From Mesorhizobium sp. (GTDB lineage Bacteria; Pseudomonadota; Alphaproteobacteria; Rhizobiales; Rhizobiaceae), in NCBI GenBank assembly GCA_004020875.1, contig SAPZ01000029.1, forward strand, positions 1 through 64,000: 64,000 nucleotides of DNA. The letters run 5' to 3'. This document shows positions 43,760 through 52,706 of this stretch, piece by piece. The notes under the pieces were generated by a model. It was not told the DNA's origin. It made no database searches and worked only from the letters and a program-made list of their open reading frames with translations. A program made the position numbers and the translations under genes. How positions within the stretch are numbered: position 1 is the first letter of the stretch; every line of letters starts with the position of its first letter.

Positions 43760-44758
43760 ATGTATTTGACAGATTACGTCGCGTTGCCGAAGGCCGAAGT
43801 GCATATCCACATCGAGGGCTGCTTCGAGTCCGACGACGTGATCCGGAATTGCGAGGAGGCAGGCATTCCGTTGCGCGCGCCGCGCGACAGGCTCTTCGAG
43901 GCAAACGACCTGAAGAGCTTCCTCGAAATGCTTGACTGGCTCTGCGGTACTTTCCGCACGCGTGAGCAACTGGCCGTCGCCGCCTATAAATTTTCGCGGC
44001 GTATGGCCAGAAGCGGCGTGCGCTACGCGGATGTCATCGTCAACCCGACCCACTGGCCGCACTGGCGCGGCAACATCCACGGGATGATCGACGCTTTCGA
44101 TGCGGGGTTCGCGGCCGCCGAACAGGATGGGTTCCCGCCGGTCGGGCTTTGCGTCAGCCTCTTGCGCACCCAGTCGTCCGAGGCAGCCATCGAGCTGGTG
44201 GAGTTGCTGGGCAGGATCAGGCACCCACGCGTCGTCGCCCTGTCGATCGATGGAAACGAAGCGGCCGCCGGCCGCACCGGCCCGCGCTTTGCCGAGGCGT
44301 TCCGCCGCGCCGCGACGGCCGGATTGCGGCGGACCGTGCACGCCGGCGAGTCGAGTGGTCCCGAGGGTGTGCGCGACGCCATCGAATTGCTTGGCGCCGA
44401 CCGCATCGACCATGGGGTGCGGGCGATTGAGGAGCCGGCTCTGGTCGACCTGCTTGCGCAAAGGCGGATCCCTCTTGGCATCTGCCCGATCTCCAACATC
44501 GCGCTCGGCGTCTATCCATCGCTTGCCGAACATCCGATCGACGCGCTGCGCAAGGCCGGTGTTCCTGTCTCGATCAACACAGACGATCCAACGCTGCTCG
44601 ACACGACGCTCGAAGCCTCCTACGCCGCCTGCGCGGACACCTTCGGCTGGGACCGTGAAACCATCCGCCAACTCGCAGCGACATCGGTGCATGCAAGCTA
44701 TGCCGACACCGCGGTGAAGGCGCGGATCCTGGCGGATCTGCCGGCCTGGCAGGGGTAG
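43760..44758 (+). CDS. adenosine deaminase family protein
   Basis: The 332-residue metal-dependent deaminase has the N-terminal HIHIEG motif (two His zinc ligands, near residue 15), the VHAGES motif with the third His near residue 196, RIDHGVRAIE, and the C-terminal INTDDPTLLDT with the catalytic Asp pair. It converts adenosine, or a related purine such as adenine or a modified nucleoside, into the inosine-type product. The ATG at 43760 has GGGAGG 5 nt upstream. A frame from 43199 crosses a repeat and is rejected. Confidence 0.9.
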   Translation: MYLTDYVALPKAEVHIHIEGCFESDDVIRNCEEAGIPLRAPRDRLFEANDLKSFLEMLDWLCGTFRTREQLAVAAYKFSRRMARSGVRYADVIVNPTHWPHWRGNIHGMIDAFDAGFAAAEQDGFPPVGLCVSLLRTQSSEAAIELVELLGRIRHPRVVALSIDGNEAAAGRTGPRFAEAFRRAATAGLRRTVHAGESSGPEGVRDAIELLGADRIDHGVRAIEEPALVDLLAQRRIPLGICPISNIALGVYPSLAEHPIDALRKAGVPVSINTDDPTLLDTTLEASYAACADTFGWDRETIRQLAATSVHASYADTAVKARILADLPAWQG

Positions 44759-44839
44759 GAGGCGAGGCGGCCGGCATGTGCTTTCGCCGCGCCGCCCAAC
44801 TGCGTAAGGTGCTGGATCCGTTGATCGAAAGGAGCCAGC

Positions 44840-45241
44840 ATGGTCACGCGACGCGCCGAATGTTCCTGCGGTCAGCTTTCGGCCACGTGCACGGGCGAAC
44901 CGGTGCGCATCTCGATATGTCATTGCCTCGACTGCAAGCGGCGCACGGGCAGCGCCTTCAGCTACAATGTGCGCTTTGCCGAGGCCGATGTGGCGATAGC
45001 CGGGCGCGCCTCACAGTTCACGCGCATCGGCGAGCAGGGTGGACGGGTCATTTACAGCTTCTGTCCGGATTGCGGGACCACCGTCCACTATCGCATCGAC
45101 ACGCAGCCCGGCCTTACCGCCATTCCAGTCGGCGCCTTCGCGGACCAATCTTTTCCGCCGCCCTTCCAGTCCTTCTATCACGACAGCCGCCGCTGCGACT
45201 GGGTCGAGATAACGGCCGAGCCGCTGACGAAGTTTGGGTGA
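44840..45241 (+). CDS. GFA (glutathione-dependent formaldehyde-activating) family protein
   Basis: The 133-residue Mss4-fold zinc protein has cysteines in AECSCGQLSATC, CHCLDCKRRTGSAF and FCPDCGTTVHY. It resembles CENP-V/GFA proteins, of which Gfa was reported to help S-hydroxymethylglutathione formation; the real substrate in most bacteria is unclear. SD AAAGGAG lies 6 nt before the ATG. It follows the adenosine deaminase after 80 bp in the same direction. Confidence 0.88.
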   Translation: MVTRRAECSCGQLSATCTGEPVRISICHCLDCKRRTGSAFSYNVRFAEADVAIAGRASQFTRIGEQGGRVIYSFCPDCGTTVHYRIDTQPGLTAIPVGAFADQSFPPPFQSFYHDSRRCDWVEITAEPLTKFG

Positions 45242-45502
45242 AGACGCTGACCACGGCCGACCGCCAGAGCAGGCTATGCAGGCCGGTTCCTATGCCGCAA
45301 TTTCAAGGATGGCTGGCTTGAACGAAGCGGTGTTGTTGCCTGCCATCGAGCGCTCCAGCGCAGATGGTTGATCTTCGGCTGCGCATCGCAAGTCTGCTGA
45401 TCACCTGGAAGTGGTTTGGCAGCAATGCTGAGTGCAGCTAGAAGTCGAACGGAGTAAGCGAGCGACTACAGTACTTGACCGAAATCGAGCGGGGACTCTC
45501 GG

Positions 45503-47902
45503 ATGAGCAGAGGCGAGTTGATCGCGCTGGCCAAGAAGTGGCGCTGGCCGATCAGACTGGTTGTTGTTGTCGTCGGTTTGTTGATCGCAAGGTTTTTGTC
45601 GGCTGATCCGAACTATGCCGATTGCATCGGCCATACCGCCAACACAGACCAGCAGATGGCGGCCTGTACGCAAGTCATAGAACACGACGCTGCCGACCGG
45701 CGCAGCGTCGCTTTCGTCACGCGCGGCAATGGCTGGGAGTCAAAGGCGGACTACGGCCGGGCCATTGCCGACTATGACCAGGCGATTGAGCTCGATCCAA
45801 AAAACGGCAAGGTATTCTACGACCGAGGCATGGCCTGGCAGCACAAAGGCGACAATGATCGCGCGATGGCCGATTACGACCAGGCGGTCAGCCTCGATCC
45901 GAAAATTGTCGATGCCTACAACAATCGAGGCCTGGTGTGGTTTGCCAGGGGTGACGATGATCGCGCGATCGCTGAGTACGACCAGGCGCTCAGCCTCGAT
46001 CCCAAACATGCGATTTCCTACTACAACCGTGGCATGGCATGGGCAAACAAGACCAACTATGACCATGCCATCGCCGACTACAATCAGGCAACCGACCTCG
46101 ATCCGAAATACGCAGCCGCCTACAACAATCGAGGCCTGGCGTGGGTTGCTAAGGGCGATAGTGATCGCGCAATGGCCGATTACGACCACGCCATCAGCCT
46201 CGATCCCCAAATAGTCGATGCGTACAGCAATCGAGGCAATGTGTGGGCAGCCAGGGGTGACGAAGACCGAGCCATCGCCGAGTATGATCAGGCGATCCGC
46301 GTCGATCCGAAACATGCGATTTCCTACTACAATCGAGGCACTGCATGGAATAGCAAAGGTGACAAAGACCGAGCCATCGCCGATTACGACCAGGCGATCA
46401 GCCTCGATCCGAAATTTGCCGCCGCTTACAGCAACCGAGGCTTGTTGTGGGTTGCCAAGGGCGACTATGACCGCGGCATCGCCGACTACAGCCAGGCGCT
46501 CAACCTCGACCCGAAACACGCCATCTTTTATTACAACCGAGGCATCGCTTGGGGAAGGAAGGGCGACAATGACCGTGCGATCTCAGACTATAATCAGGCG
46601 ATCACCCTCGATCCGAAAGACACGCTCTCTTATCTCAACCGAGGCGTGGCATGGGCCCGCAAAGGCGGCGTCGATCGCGCGATGGCAGACTACGATAAGG
46701 TAATCAGCCTCGATCCAAAAAATGCCGATGCCTACAACAATCGAGGCCTGTTGTGGGTTGCCAGGGGTGACTACGAGCGCGGCATCGCCGACTACGACCA
46801 GGCGATCAGCCTGAACCCTAAACCTGCAATCTTTTATTTCAACCGTGGCATCGCATGGGGAAAGAAGGGCGACAATGACCATGCCATTGCCGACTTGGAC
46901 AAGGCGATCAACCTCGATCCGAAAAAAGCCGATGCCTACAACATTCGAGGCCTGTTGTGGGTCGCCAAGGGTGACTATGAGCGCGGCATCGCCGATTACA
47001 GCCAGGCGCTCGGCCTCGACCCGAAACATGCCGTCTCTTACTACTACCGAGCCATCGCGTTGGGAAAAAAGGGCGACAATGATCGCGCGATGGCAGACTA
47101 CAGCCTGGCGATCAGCCTCGATGCGAAAATAACTGATGCCTACAACAATCGAGGCCTGCTGTTTGTTGCCAAGGGCGACTACGACCGCGGCATATCAGAC
47201 TACAACCAGGCGCTTAGCCTGGACCCGAAACATGCCGTCTCTTATTACAACCGAGGCCTCGCATGGGACAGGAAAGGCGACAATGATCGTGCGGTCGCAG
47301 ACTACAACGAAGCAATCAGCCTCGATCCAAACAATGTCGAATTTGCCGCAGCATACGCCGGTCGTGGGATGGCATCGGCCGACAAGGGTGACAATGCGCG
47401 AGCACTAGCCGACTTCGACAAAGGGATTTCACTCGATCCGAAAAACGCCGACGCCTATTTTGACCGCGGGATTGTCTCGTTCTACTCCGGCGCGCTGGCC
47501 GAAGCGCGGGCCGATTTCGAACAGGCGGCCACGCTCAAGCCCGACTTTGCCTATTCCGCGATATGGCTGGATTTGGCCAATCGGCGCGCTGGCCTGGGGA
47601 GTCATTTGCAGGGCTGGATCGGCAAGGTCGACATGACGAAATGGCCGGCGCCGGTTGCTCGGATGTTGCTTGGCAAGCAGACACCGGCTGATACGCTCAA
47701 GGCCGCCGACGATCCGGATGCGACCACGAAAACCGGGCAGGTCTGCGAGGCCAATTTCTATACGGCCGAACTCAGCCGGCTGCAGGGCCAAAACGATGAA
47801 GCGTTGCAGCTTTACCGGGCCGCCGTCAGCGGTTGTCCCAAAGGCTTCTACGAATACCAAGCAGCCAAGGCCGCACTGCGCGAATTGGGCGTATCGCTGT
47901 AG
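45503..47902 (+). CDS. membrane-anchored protein with about 18 tandem TPR repeats
   Basis: The 799-residue protein has an N-terminal transmembrane helix (IRLVVVVVGLLIARFL, residues ~17-32) and then about 18 consecutive 34-residue TPR-type repeats from residue ~70 to ~680. Each contains a version of YNNRGLxWxxKGDxDRAIADYDQAISLDPK. Repeats alternate between a WVAKGDYDRGIADYSQAL type and a WGRKGDNDRAIADYNQAI type in the 8-16 range, giving a higher-order unit of 68 residues. A C-terminal non-repeat part ends RELGVSL. TPR arrays bind protein partners; no target is known. Confidence 0.85.
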   Translation: MSRGELIALAKKWRWPIRLVVVVVGLLIARFLSADPNYADCIGHTANTDQQMAACTQVIEHDAADRRSVAFVTRGNGWESKADYGRAIADYDQAIELDPKNGKVFYDRGMAWQHKGDNDRAMADYDQAVSLDPKIVDAYNNRGLVWFARGDDDRAIAEYDQALSLDPKHAISYYNRGMAWANKTNYDHAIADYNQATDLDPKYAAAYNNRGLAWVAKGDSDRAMADYDHAISLDPQIVDAYSNRGNVWAARGDEDRAIAEYDQAIRVDPKHAISYYNRGTAWNSKGDKDRAIADYDQAISLDPKFAAAYSNRGLLWVAKGDYDRGIADYSQALNLDPKHAIFYYNRGIAWGRKGDNDRAISDYNQAITLDPKDTLSYLNRGVAWARKGGVDRAMADYDKVISLDPKNADAYNNRGLLWVARGDYERGIADYDQAISLNPKPAIFYFNRGIAWGKKGDNDHAIADLDKAINLDPKKADAYNIRGLLWVAKGDYERGIADYSQALGLDPKHAVSYYYRAIALGKKGDNDRAMADYSLAISLDAKITDAYNNRGLLFVAKGDYDRGISDYNQALSLDPKHAVSYYNRGLAWDRKGDNDRAVADYNEAISLDPNNVEFAAAYAGRGMASADKGDNARALADFDKGISLDPKNADAYFDRGIVSFYSGALAEARADFEQAATLKPDFAYSAIWLDLANRRAGLGSHLQGWIGKVDMTKWPAPVARMLLGKQTPADTLKAADDPDATTKTGQVCEANFYTAELSRLQGQNDEALQLYRAAVSGCPKGFYEYQAAKAALRELGVSL

Positions 47903-48039
47903 TCAACGCATTATCGCCGAGTTCAATGCCTGAGAGTCTTGCTCAGAAACGCCCGACTGCGGTCTGTCTTTGGGTGCGGAGAATTCGTCGGGCGTGCCAC
48001 CTTCGACGATGGCGCTGGCGTCCGCGAACACCCACGTGC

Positions 48040-48141
48040 TCGGCCGCGAAGCGGACGGAGAGGGGGTCTTCGTAGGGCGCTCCCCTCTCCGTCTCGGCTT
48101 CGCCGAGCCACCTCTCCCCACTTCGTGGGGCGAGGAACCAA
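48040..48141. repeat. intergenic repeat family B, copy 2
   Basis: The sequence is the reverse complement of the core of the repeat at 3556-3700: GGCCGCGAAGCGGACGGAG, CTTCGTAGGG, CTCCGTCTCGGCTTCGCCGAG. It has an internal CTCGGCTTCGCCGAG palindrome and CCCCACTTCGTGGGG hairpin. It lies between the TPR and BKACE genes. Confidence 0.7.
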
Positions 48142-48144
48142 GGG

Positions 48145-48867
48145 TCACCTTCCGCGATAAATCCCCACCGCTGCCGCAACCAGCGCCGCATTGCCGTCCG
48201 CGACATTACCGTCCGGCAACTCCTTGCCATCCTCCAGCCCGACCCGCGTCGAAAACTTCCGCGCCGCTGCCCTTTCCACGAAGGGCCAGACCGTCGCGTT
48301 CTCGCCATGCAGCAGAATCGAGCGCCTGATACCGGCGCTCTTCAGCACCTTCTCGATGCCGTCGGCGACGGCAAAAGCCTCGTCCAGCGCCTGTTCGGAA
48401 ATCTCGATCAGCACGCGCAGCACCCGGCCGCCGTGGTCGAGACCGGCCAGGCGCTCGGCGTCGGCAATGGAGGCCAGCCCAGCTTCGATGCCGATGCCGC
48501 GCTGGCGCAGGCTCTCCATGACGACCGGTGCGGCCGTCTCGCCGAGATTGACCGAGGCGTAGTCGGGCAATTCGCGCCAGCCGGAGATCGCGACCTGCGT
48601 GCGCAGATCGTCCTTCTCGATCCAGGCGCCGGTGGAGACGCCGATCAGAGTGCCCGGGCAGGCACGGCGGAGCGCCGCAACCGTCCTGTCCATCCCTTCC
48701 GGCGCAAGGCTCTCGCGGCCATCGGCGCCGCGTGCGTGGACATGCAGCTCGGCCGCGCCCGCCGCGACCGAGGCTGCGGCGTCACGCGCCATTGCCTCAG
48801 GATCGAGCGGCAATGCGGGATGGAAGTCAGCGGGACGAGCGCCGTTGATGCAGGCCTGGACGATCAT
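48145..48867 (-). CDS. beta-keto acid cleavage enzyme (BKACE, DUF849)
   Basis: The 240-residue TIM-barrel protein begins MIVQACINGARPADFHPALPLDPE. The zinc-binding motif LHVHARG gives two His ligands near residue 48. BKACE enzymes cleave beta-keto acids with acetyl-CoA to form a CoA ester and acetoacetate, as in 3-keto-5-aminohexanoate cleavage. This protein is shorter than most family members (270-310 residues). Its position after the amidinohydrolase and M20 genes suggests a final catabolic step, but the substrate is unknown. Confidence 0.8.
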   Translation of the reverse strand: MIVQACINGARPADFHPALPLDPEAMARDAAASVAAGAAELHVHARGADGRESLAPEGMDRTVAALRRACPGTLIGVSTGAWIEKDDLRTQVAISGWRELPDYASVNLGETAAPVVMESLRQRGIGIEAGLASIADAERLAGLDHGGRVLRVLIEISEQALDEAFAVADGIEKVLKSAGIRRSILLHGENATVWPFVERAAARKFSTRVGLEDGKELPDGNVADGNAALVAAAVGIYRGR

Positions 48868-48972
48868 CTTTGCGGCAATCCTGTTTGGCTGGCGGAGCCT
48901 AGCGCAGGGCCAGGATGATCGGAACGTGAAAAGGCGAAGTCTACTGACACGCCAAGGCAACTGGCAGCAGTC

Positions 48973-48995
48973 CCCTTGGCCCGCGGGCCAAAGGG
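48973..48995. terminator. hairpin between BKACE and the amidinohydrolase gene
   Basis: CCCTTGGCCC and GGGCCAAAGGG form a stem with one bulged base around a very small loop. It starts about 40 bp after the amidinohydrolase stop on the minus strand and may terminate or attenuate transcription before BKACE. No T-tract is present. Confidence 0.45.
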
Positions 48996-49038
48996 ATGAG
49001 CCTCATTGTGCGATTGCCGAGGTGGGTAGAGCCTGTTT

Positions 49039-49971
49039 TCAGTCCGGCACGCGCTTCAGGGCCTGCGCCATGCAGTGGATGCCGCCGCCGGTCTTGGATA
49101 TCTCACTCATATCGACGGCCGCGACCTCGAAACCCCGCGCCTTCAGCTGGCCGATCAGCGTCTTGCTGGAGGTCGGCGCGATCACCCTGTCCTTGCCGAG
49201 CGACATGAAGTTGCAGCCGAGCGCCATCGTGTCCTGGAAGGGCACGTCGATGATCTCGTGGCCCTTGCCCTTAAGCCAGTCGACGATGCCGGGCTCGGTG
49301 CAGGCGAGGCAGACGGCGGTGAGCTTCTCGGCGATCGGCACCACCATCAAATCGATATGGACGTAGTACTCGTCGATGAAGGCGAGACGCGTCTCCCAGC
49401 CTTCCTTGTCGAACCATTCCTTCACTTGGCGGGCGCCCTCTTCCTGGGTGCGGGCGCCGCCGCAGCCGATCAGAACCACGCCCTCCTCGATGACGTTGAA
49501 GTCGCCGCCCTCGAATGTGCCGGCCGTCACCATGTCGTAGATCGGGATGCCGAGCTTTTCATAGGTGCGGATGGCGGCGTAGTTCTCGCCGCGCCGCCAC
49601 CAATTGGCCATGGCGGTGATGAAGGCGCCGTAGGGCGTCATGACGCTGGAGTCGCGCGAATAGACCTGCATCGGCAATTCAGGTGTCGGCTCGTGCCAGT
49701 GGATGTTGACGCCGAAATGCTCGTAGGCCGCGACGAGGTCCTTGTGCTGCGCCTGCGCGATCTGGATGTTGCAGGGCGCCTCGCGCAGATGCTTTCGCGA
49801 AAGCGAGCTGGTCGACAGATGGCGCAGGAAGTTCGGCGAGCCGAGCAGCACGTCGGTCAGCACATCGGTCTCGTTGGCGAAGCCCCAGGCGGTCAGCGGC
49901 TTGGTGCCTCCATTGGGGTTGCGGCGCTGCAGTGAGAACGGTTCGGCGACAATGCGGTCATGGACGGTCAT
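49039..49971 (-). CDS. dimethylarginine dimethylaminohydrolase / arginine deiminase-like hydrolase
   Basis: The 310-residue guanidino-group-modifying enzyme has FEGGDFNVIEEG (acidic substrate residues), YVHIDLMVVPIAEKL with the catalytic His, and the nucleophile Cys in SKTGGGIHCMAQAL near the C-terminus. Such enzymes hydrolyse arginine, N-methyl-arginines or similar guanidines to citrulline-type products. ATG at 49971 has AGAGGAG 6 nt upstream. An ATG at 50007 would overlap the preceding stop (ATGA) and is the alternative. The substrate is not fixed by sequence. Confidence 0.85.
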   Translation of the reverse strand: MTVHDRIVAEPFSLQRRNPNGGTKPLTAWGFANETDVLTDVLLGSPNFLRHLSTSSLSRKHLREAPCNIQIAQAQHKDLVAAYEHFGVNIHWHEPTPELPMQVYSRDSSVMTPYGAFITAMANWWRRGENYAAIRTYEKLGIPIYDMVTAGTFEGGDFNVIEEGVVLIGCGGARTQEEGARQVKEWFDKEGWETRLAFIDEYYVHIDLMVVPIAEKLTAVCLACTEPGIVDWLKGKGHEIIDVPFQDTMALGCNFMSLGKDRVIAPTSSKTLIGQLKARGFEVAAVDMSEISKTGGGIHCMAQALKRVPD

Positions 49972-50003
49972 GGAGCTCTCCTCTGGACTGTTCTGTTGAT
50001 CGG

Positions 50004-51599
50004 TCATGCGGTGGAACCGGCCGGAATCCACCAGTCGCGCCCGCGCGGGGTTGTGACATATTCCGGCCAGCGGAAATGGATGGGGGGTTCGTAGTCGCAG
50101 AGCGGCGCGATCCAGTTCGAGCCGCCGACGCCGCCGCCGGTCCGCCTGACGAACTCGTCCATCGCAGCATCGCGCGCGGCCTTGTCCTCCAGCAGGCGCA
50201 GCGCCGTCAGCGCGACGGTCTTGGCAGCGCAGGTGACCATCGGGTCGATGGTGGTGGAAATGCCGCCGAGCGCGTTCATCACCCAGGCCGGATAGGTATG
50301 GCCGCCGGACGGGCGCAGCGCCGGACGGGCGACATAGAAACGTGACGTCGGCGCGTGCCAGCTCATATCGGTGTAATCGTCCGAAGTGGAATTCACCTGC
50401 GACGGCGGCAGATCGCGGCGCAGGATCGCCTCGGCCTCCTGCGGCGAGATCAGCCGTTCCAGCTCGTCGATGAACGGATTCTCGGTCGCCGCGCCACCGG
50501 CATTGACCTGAACCTCGCGGGCAATGGCCCTCGCCTCTTCGTTCCAGCGCGGCGGGCCGACGGTGGACAGCGCCTGATAGGTGATCTCGGCCATGGCGTG
50601 GTTGGCCAGCCCCGGCCGCGACTTCGACACCCAGTGGCGTTCGTGGCGGCAGCCGCTCATCGCAGCCGCTGCTTCCGCGTTACGGTCGAGCACGGCCGTC
50701 ACCTGCTCGGCCATGGCAATGGTCGGCACGCGGATCATGTACTGGATCTCGGCAAGGCCGGCCGGCAGGTTGTCCGCAGTCGCCTGCCCTGCGGTGAGGA
50801 TCGCCTCGCTGATGGACCAGCCGCCTTGATGGGTGAGCATGGAATCACGCAGCGCCTTGGAGGCCATGTACATCATCATCAGCGCGTCATTGGCGCCGGG
50901 CGCCCGCACCGCGGAATGCGCCTGCGGGATGGGTGCTGTGTCGCTTGCCGCGCGGCCCCAATTCTCGGGCTCGTCGCAGACGAAGCGGTAGATCATCGAA
51001 TAGCCGGCGCCGCAATGCGTGTCCCAGCGCGCGGTGTTGCAGAGCGGCAGCATGTAGAAGGGATGGAAGGAGATCATACCGGCAAGGCCGTCATAATAGC
51101 CCTTCGCGGCATGGATCGGCTTCGAACCCCTCACCTTCTCCGCCGGCTCTCCGGTGAAGCGAAGCGTGCCCTTGATACCGTGCTCCAGCATCGCCGCCTT
51201 GGTGGCGAGCAACCCGCCAAGGCTGCCGATGCCAAGGCCCGAATGCGGATCGGTGTGGCCTCCGGCTTCGGCACCGAGGCCCGGCCGCGGCTGCTTTACC
51301 GTCGCGGCGTCCTGGCAGTTGCCGGGCACGGCGTCGTACTCGCCATACATGCCGATCACCGGGCCGTCGCCATTCGTCCAATGGGCGCAGAAGGCCGTCG
51401 GCATGCCGCCCGAGCCTTCCTCGACCGAGAAGCCCTCACGCTTCAGCCGATCGACATACCAGGCCGCTGATTGGTACTCGCGCCAGGCTGTCTCGCCGAA
51501 GTCGAAGATGGTGCGCGTCCAGGCCGACAGCAGCGGCTGGATGCCGTCGATGCAGGCGAGCGCGGTTTCTTGCGCCGAAGTCGTGACCGGTTTGTCCAT
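50004..51599 (-). CDS. M20 family amidohydrolase / peptidase (AbgB-like)
   Basis: The 531-residue protein begins with a helical N-terminus, then GMYGEYDAVPG (metal-site region), GAEAGGHTDPHSGLGIGSLGGLLA, GEPAEKVRGSKPIHA with a Glu pair candidate, and SFHPF. The fold resembles p-aminobenzoyl-glutamate hydrolase B and M20D amidohydrolases, which cut acyl- or aminoacyl-amide bonds. The canonical GHACGHN motif is replaced by GGHTDPHSG, so the metal ligands differ. It is followed by the amidinohydrolase gene with a short overlap and is divergent from LysR. Confidence 0.8.
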   Translation of the reverse strand: MDKPVTTSAQETALACIDGIQPLLSAWTRTIFDFGETAWREYQSAAWYVDRLKREGFSVEEGSGGMPTAFCAHWTNGDGPVIGMYGEYDAVPGNCQDAATVKQPRPGLGAEAGGHTDPHSGLGIGSLGGLLATKAAMLEHGIKGTLRFTGEPAEKVRGSKPIHAAKGYYDGLAGMISFHPFYMLPLCNTARWDTHCGAGYSMIYRFVCDEPENWGRAASDTAPIPQAHSAVRAPGANDALMMMYMASKALRDSMLTHQGGWSISEAILTAGQATADNLPAGLAEIQYMIRVPTIAMAEQVTAVLDRNAEAAAAMSGCRHERHWVSKSRPGLANHAMAEITYQALSTVGPPRWNEEARAIAREVQVNAGGAATENPFIDELERLISPQEAEAILRRDLPPSQVNSTSDDYTDMSWHAPTSRFYVARPALRPSGGHTYPAWVMNALGGISTTIDPMVTCAAKTVALTALRLLEDKAARDAAMDEFVRRTGGGVGGSNWIAPLCDYEPPIHFRWPEYVTTPRGRDWWIPAGSTA

Positions 51600-51626
51600 G
51601 GTCCAAGAAAAGCAGTGAAGCGGCTC

Positions 51627-51639
51627 ATCAAAAAGTGAT
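51627..51639. promoter_or_regulatory. candidate LysR-type operator half-sites
   Basis: The 82-bp divergent spacer contains ATCA-N5-TGAT, an interrupted dyad of the T-N11-A class bound by LysR-type regulators. It is short and found by eye only. Confidence 0.3.
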
Positions 51640-51681
51640 ATGTTTTCCCGGCTCGTGCAAATTCGGTTCACCTGAGGCCCT

Positions 51682-52569
51682 TTGCGAATACCATCCACGC
51701 AGGCGCTGCGCGCCCTAGACAGTTTTGCCCGTCACGGTAGCGTATGGCGCGCCGCCGACGAGCTTCACCTCACCCGAAGCGCCGTCTCGCATCAGCTTCG
51801 CCTGCTCGAGCGCGACCTCGGCTTCGATTTGTTGCAGCGCATCGGCAAGGGCGTGGCGCTGACGCCGCGCGGCCAGCGCTATGCGGCCGATGTCCGAAAG
51901 GCGCTGACCGTGCTCGGCGACGCGAGGACGCAAAATAGCAGCGCTGGCGTCGGCGGCTCCTTCGCCATCTCCTGCCCGCCGGGCTTTGCCTCGATGTTCC
52001 TGTGCACCCATATCGGCGAGTTCCAGCAGATGTACCCGGACGTGACGCTCTCGGTGCTCACGCCGCGGCGCCTCGACGATGTCAGCAATCCGGACGCCGA
52101 TGCCTTCATCTCCTTCGGCGTCGGCAACTGGCCCAACCGGGCCGTGGAGCTGCTCTGCGAAGTCTCCTTCACGCCGCTCTGCAGCCCGAGACTGCTCAAC
52201 AAGGTCGGCGGTTTCTCCAAACCAGCCGACGTGCTGCGCGCCAGCCTGCTCCATCTCAGCGACACGGAGGACTGGGCGCGGTGGCTGGCGCTGTCCAAGG
52301 TGGAAAATCCCGATACCGAAGGCGGCATCTTCTTCTCCGACATGAACCTCGTCTTCTCGGCGGCGATCGCCGGCCAGGGCATTGCGCTCGGTGACGAACT
52401 GACCGGCCGCCAGGCGCTGAGCGAAGGCCGACTGGTCAAGCCTTTCGAGGCGACCGTCCCTTCGCCGCGCTCCTATTTCCTCGTCTTCGAGCACGCCAAG
52501 GCGGGGCACCCGGTGCTCAACGCCTTCGGCGACTGGCTGAGGGCGAAGCTGTCGGAGAGCAGGCTTTAG
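51682..52569 (+). CDS. LysR family transcriptional regulator
   Basis: The 295-residue LTTR starts MRIPSTQALRALDSFARHGSVWRAADELHLTRSAVSHQLRLLERDLG, the winged HTH of the family. The effector-binding domain follows from residue ~90 (FAISCPPGFASMFLCTHIGEF...). The start is TTG at 51682, placing the HTH at the normal position. It is divergent from the M20/amidinohydrolase genes and directly upstream of a transporter operon, so it probably regulates both sides. Confidence 0.9.
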   Translation: MRIPSTQALRALDSFARHGSVWRAADELHLTRSAVSHQLRLLERDLGFDLLQRIGKGVALTPRGQRYAADVRKALTVLGDARTQNSSAGVGGSFAISCPPGFASMFLCTHIGEFQQMYPDVTLSVLTPRRLDDVSNPDADAFISFGVGNWPNRAVELLCEVSFTPLCSPRLLNKVGGFSKPADVLRASLLHLSDTEDWARWLALSKVENPDTEGGIFFSDMNLVFSAAIAGQGIALGDELTGRQALSEGRLVKPFEATVPSPRSYFLVFEHAKAGHPVLNAFGDWLRAKLSESRL

Positions 52570-52706
52570 GCAGATTGAGATTGCCGCTTCGCATCGCCGC
52601 TCCGCACCACCCGTGAATCAAATTTGCCGATCAGGCGAAAACTATTCGGTTGCGGTGAGCCGCAGCCATGCCTACGATTTCGTCGGGAACTGAGGAAAGA
52701 GCGAGG

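Noticed and set aside
43265..44923. Minus-strand frame of 552 codons
   Set aside because: Covers the repeat and the antisense of the adenosine deaminase, so is not a gene.
45740..46519. Minus-strand frame with regular repeats
   Set aside because: Periodic only because it is antisense to the TPR repeats.
45750..47550. Regular DNA repeat that could be mistaken for a CRISPR array
   Set aside because: The 102-bp period lies inside a long open frame and encodes TPR units; there are no unique spacers of fixed short length.
50355..51470. Plus-strand frame of 371 codons
   Set aside because: Antisense to the M20 amidohydrolase gene.
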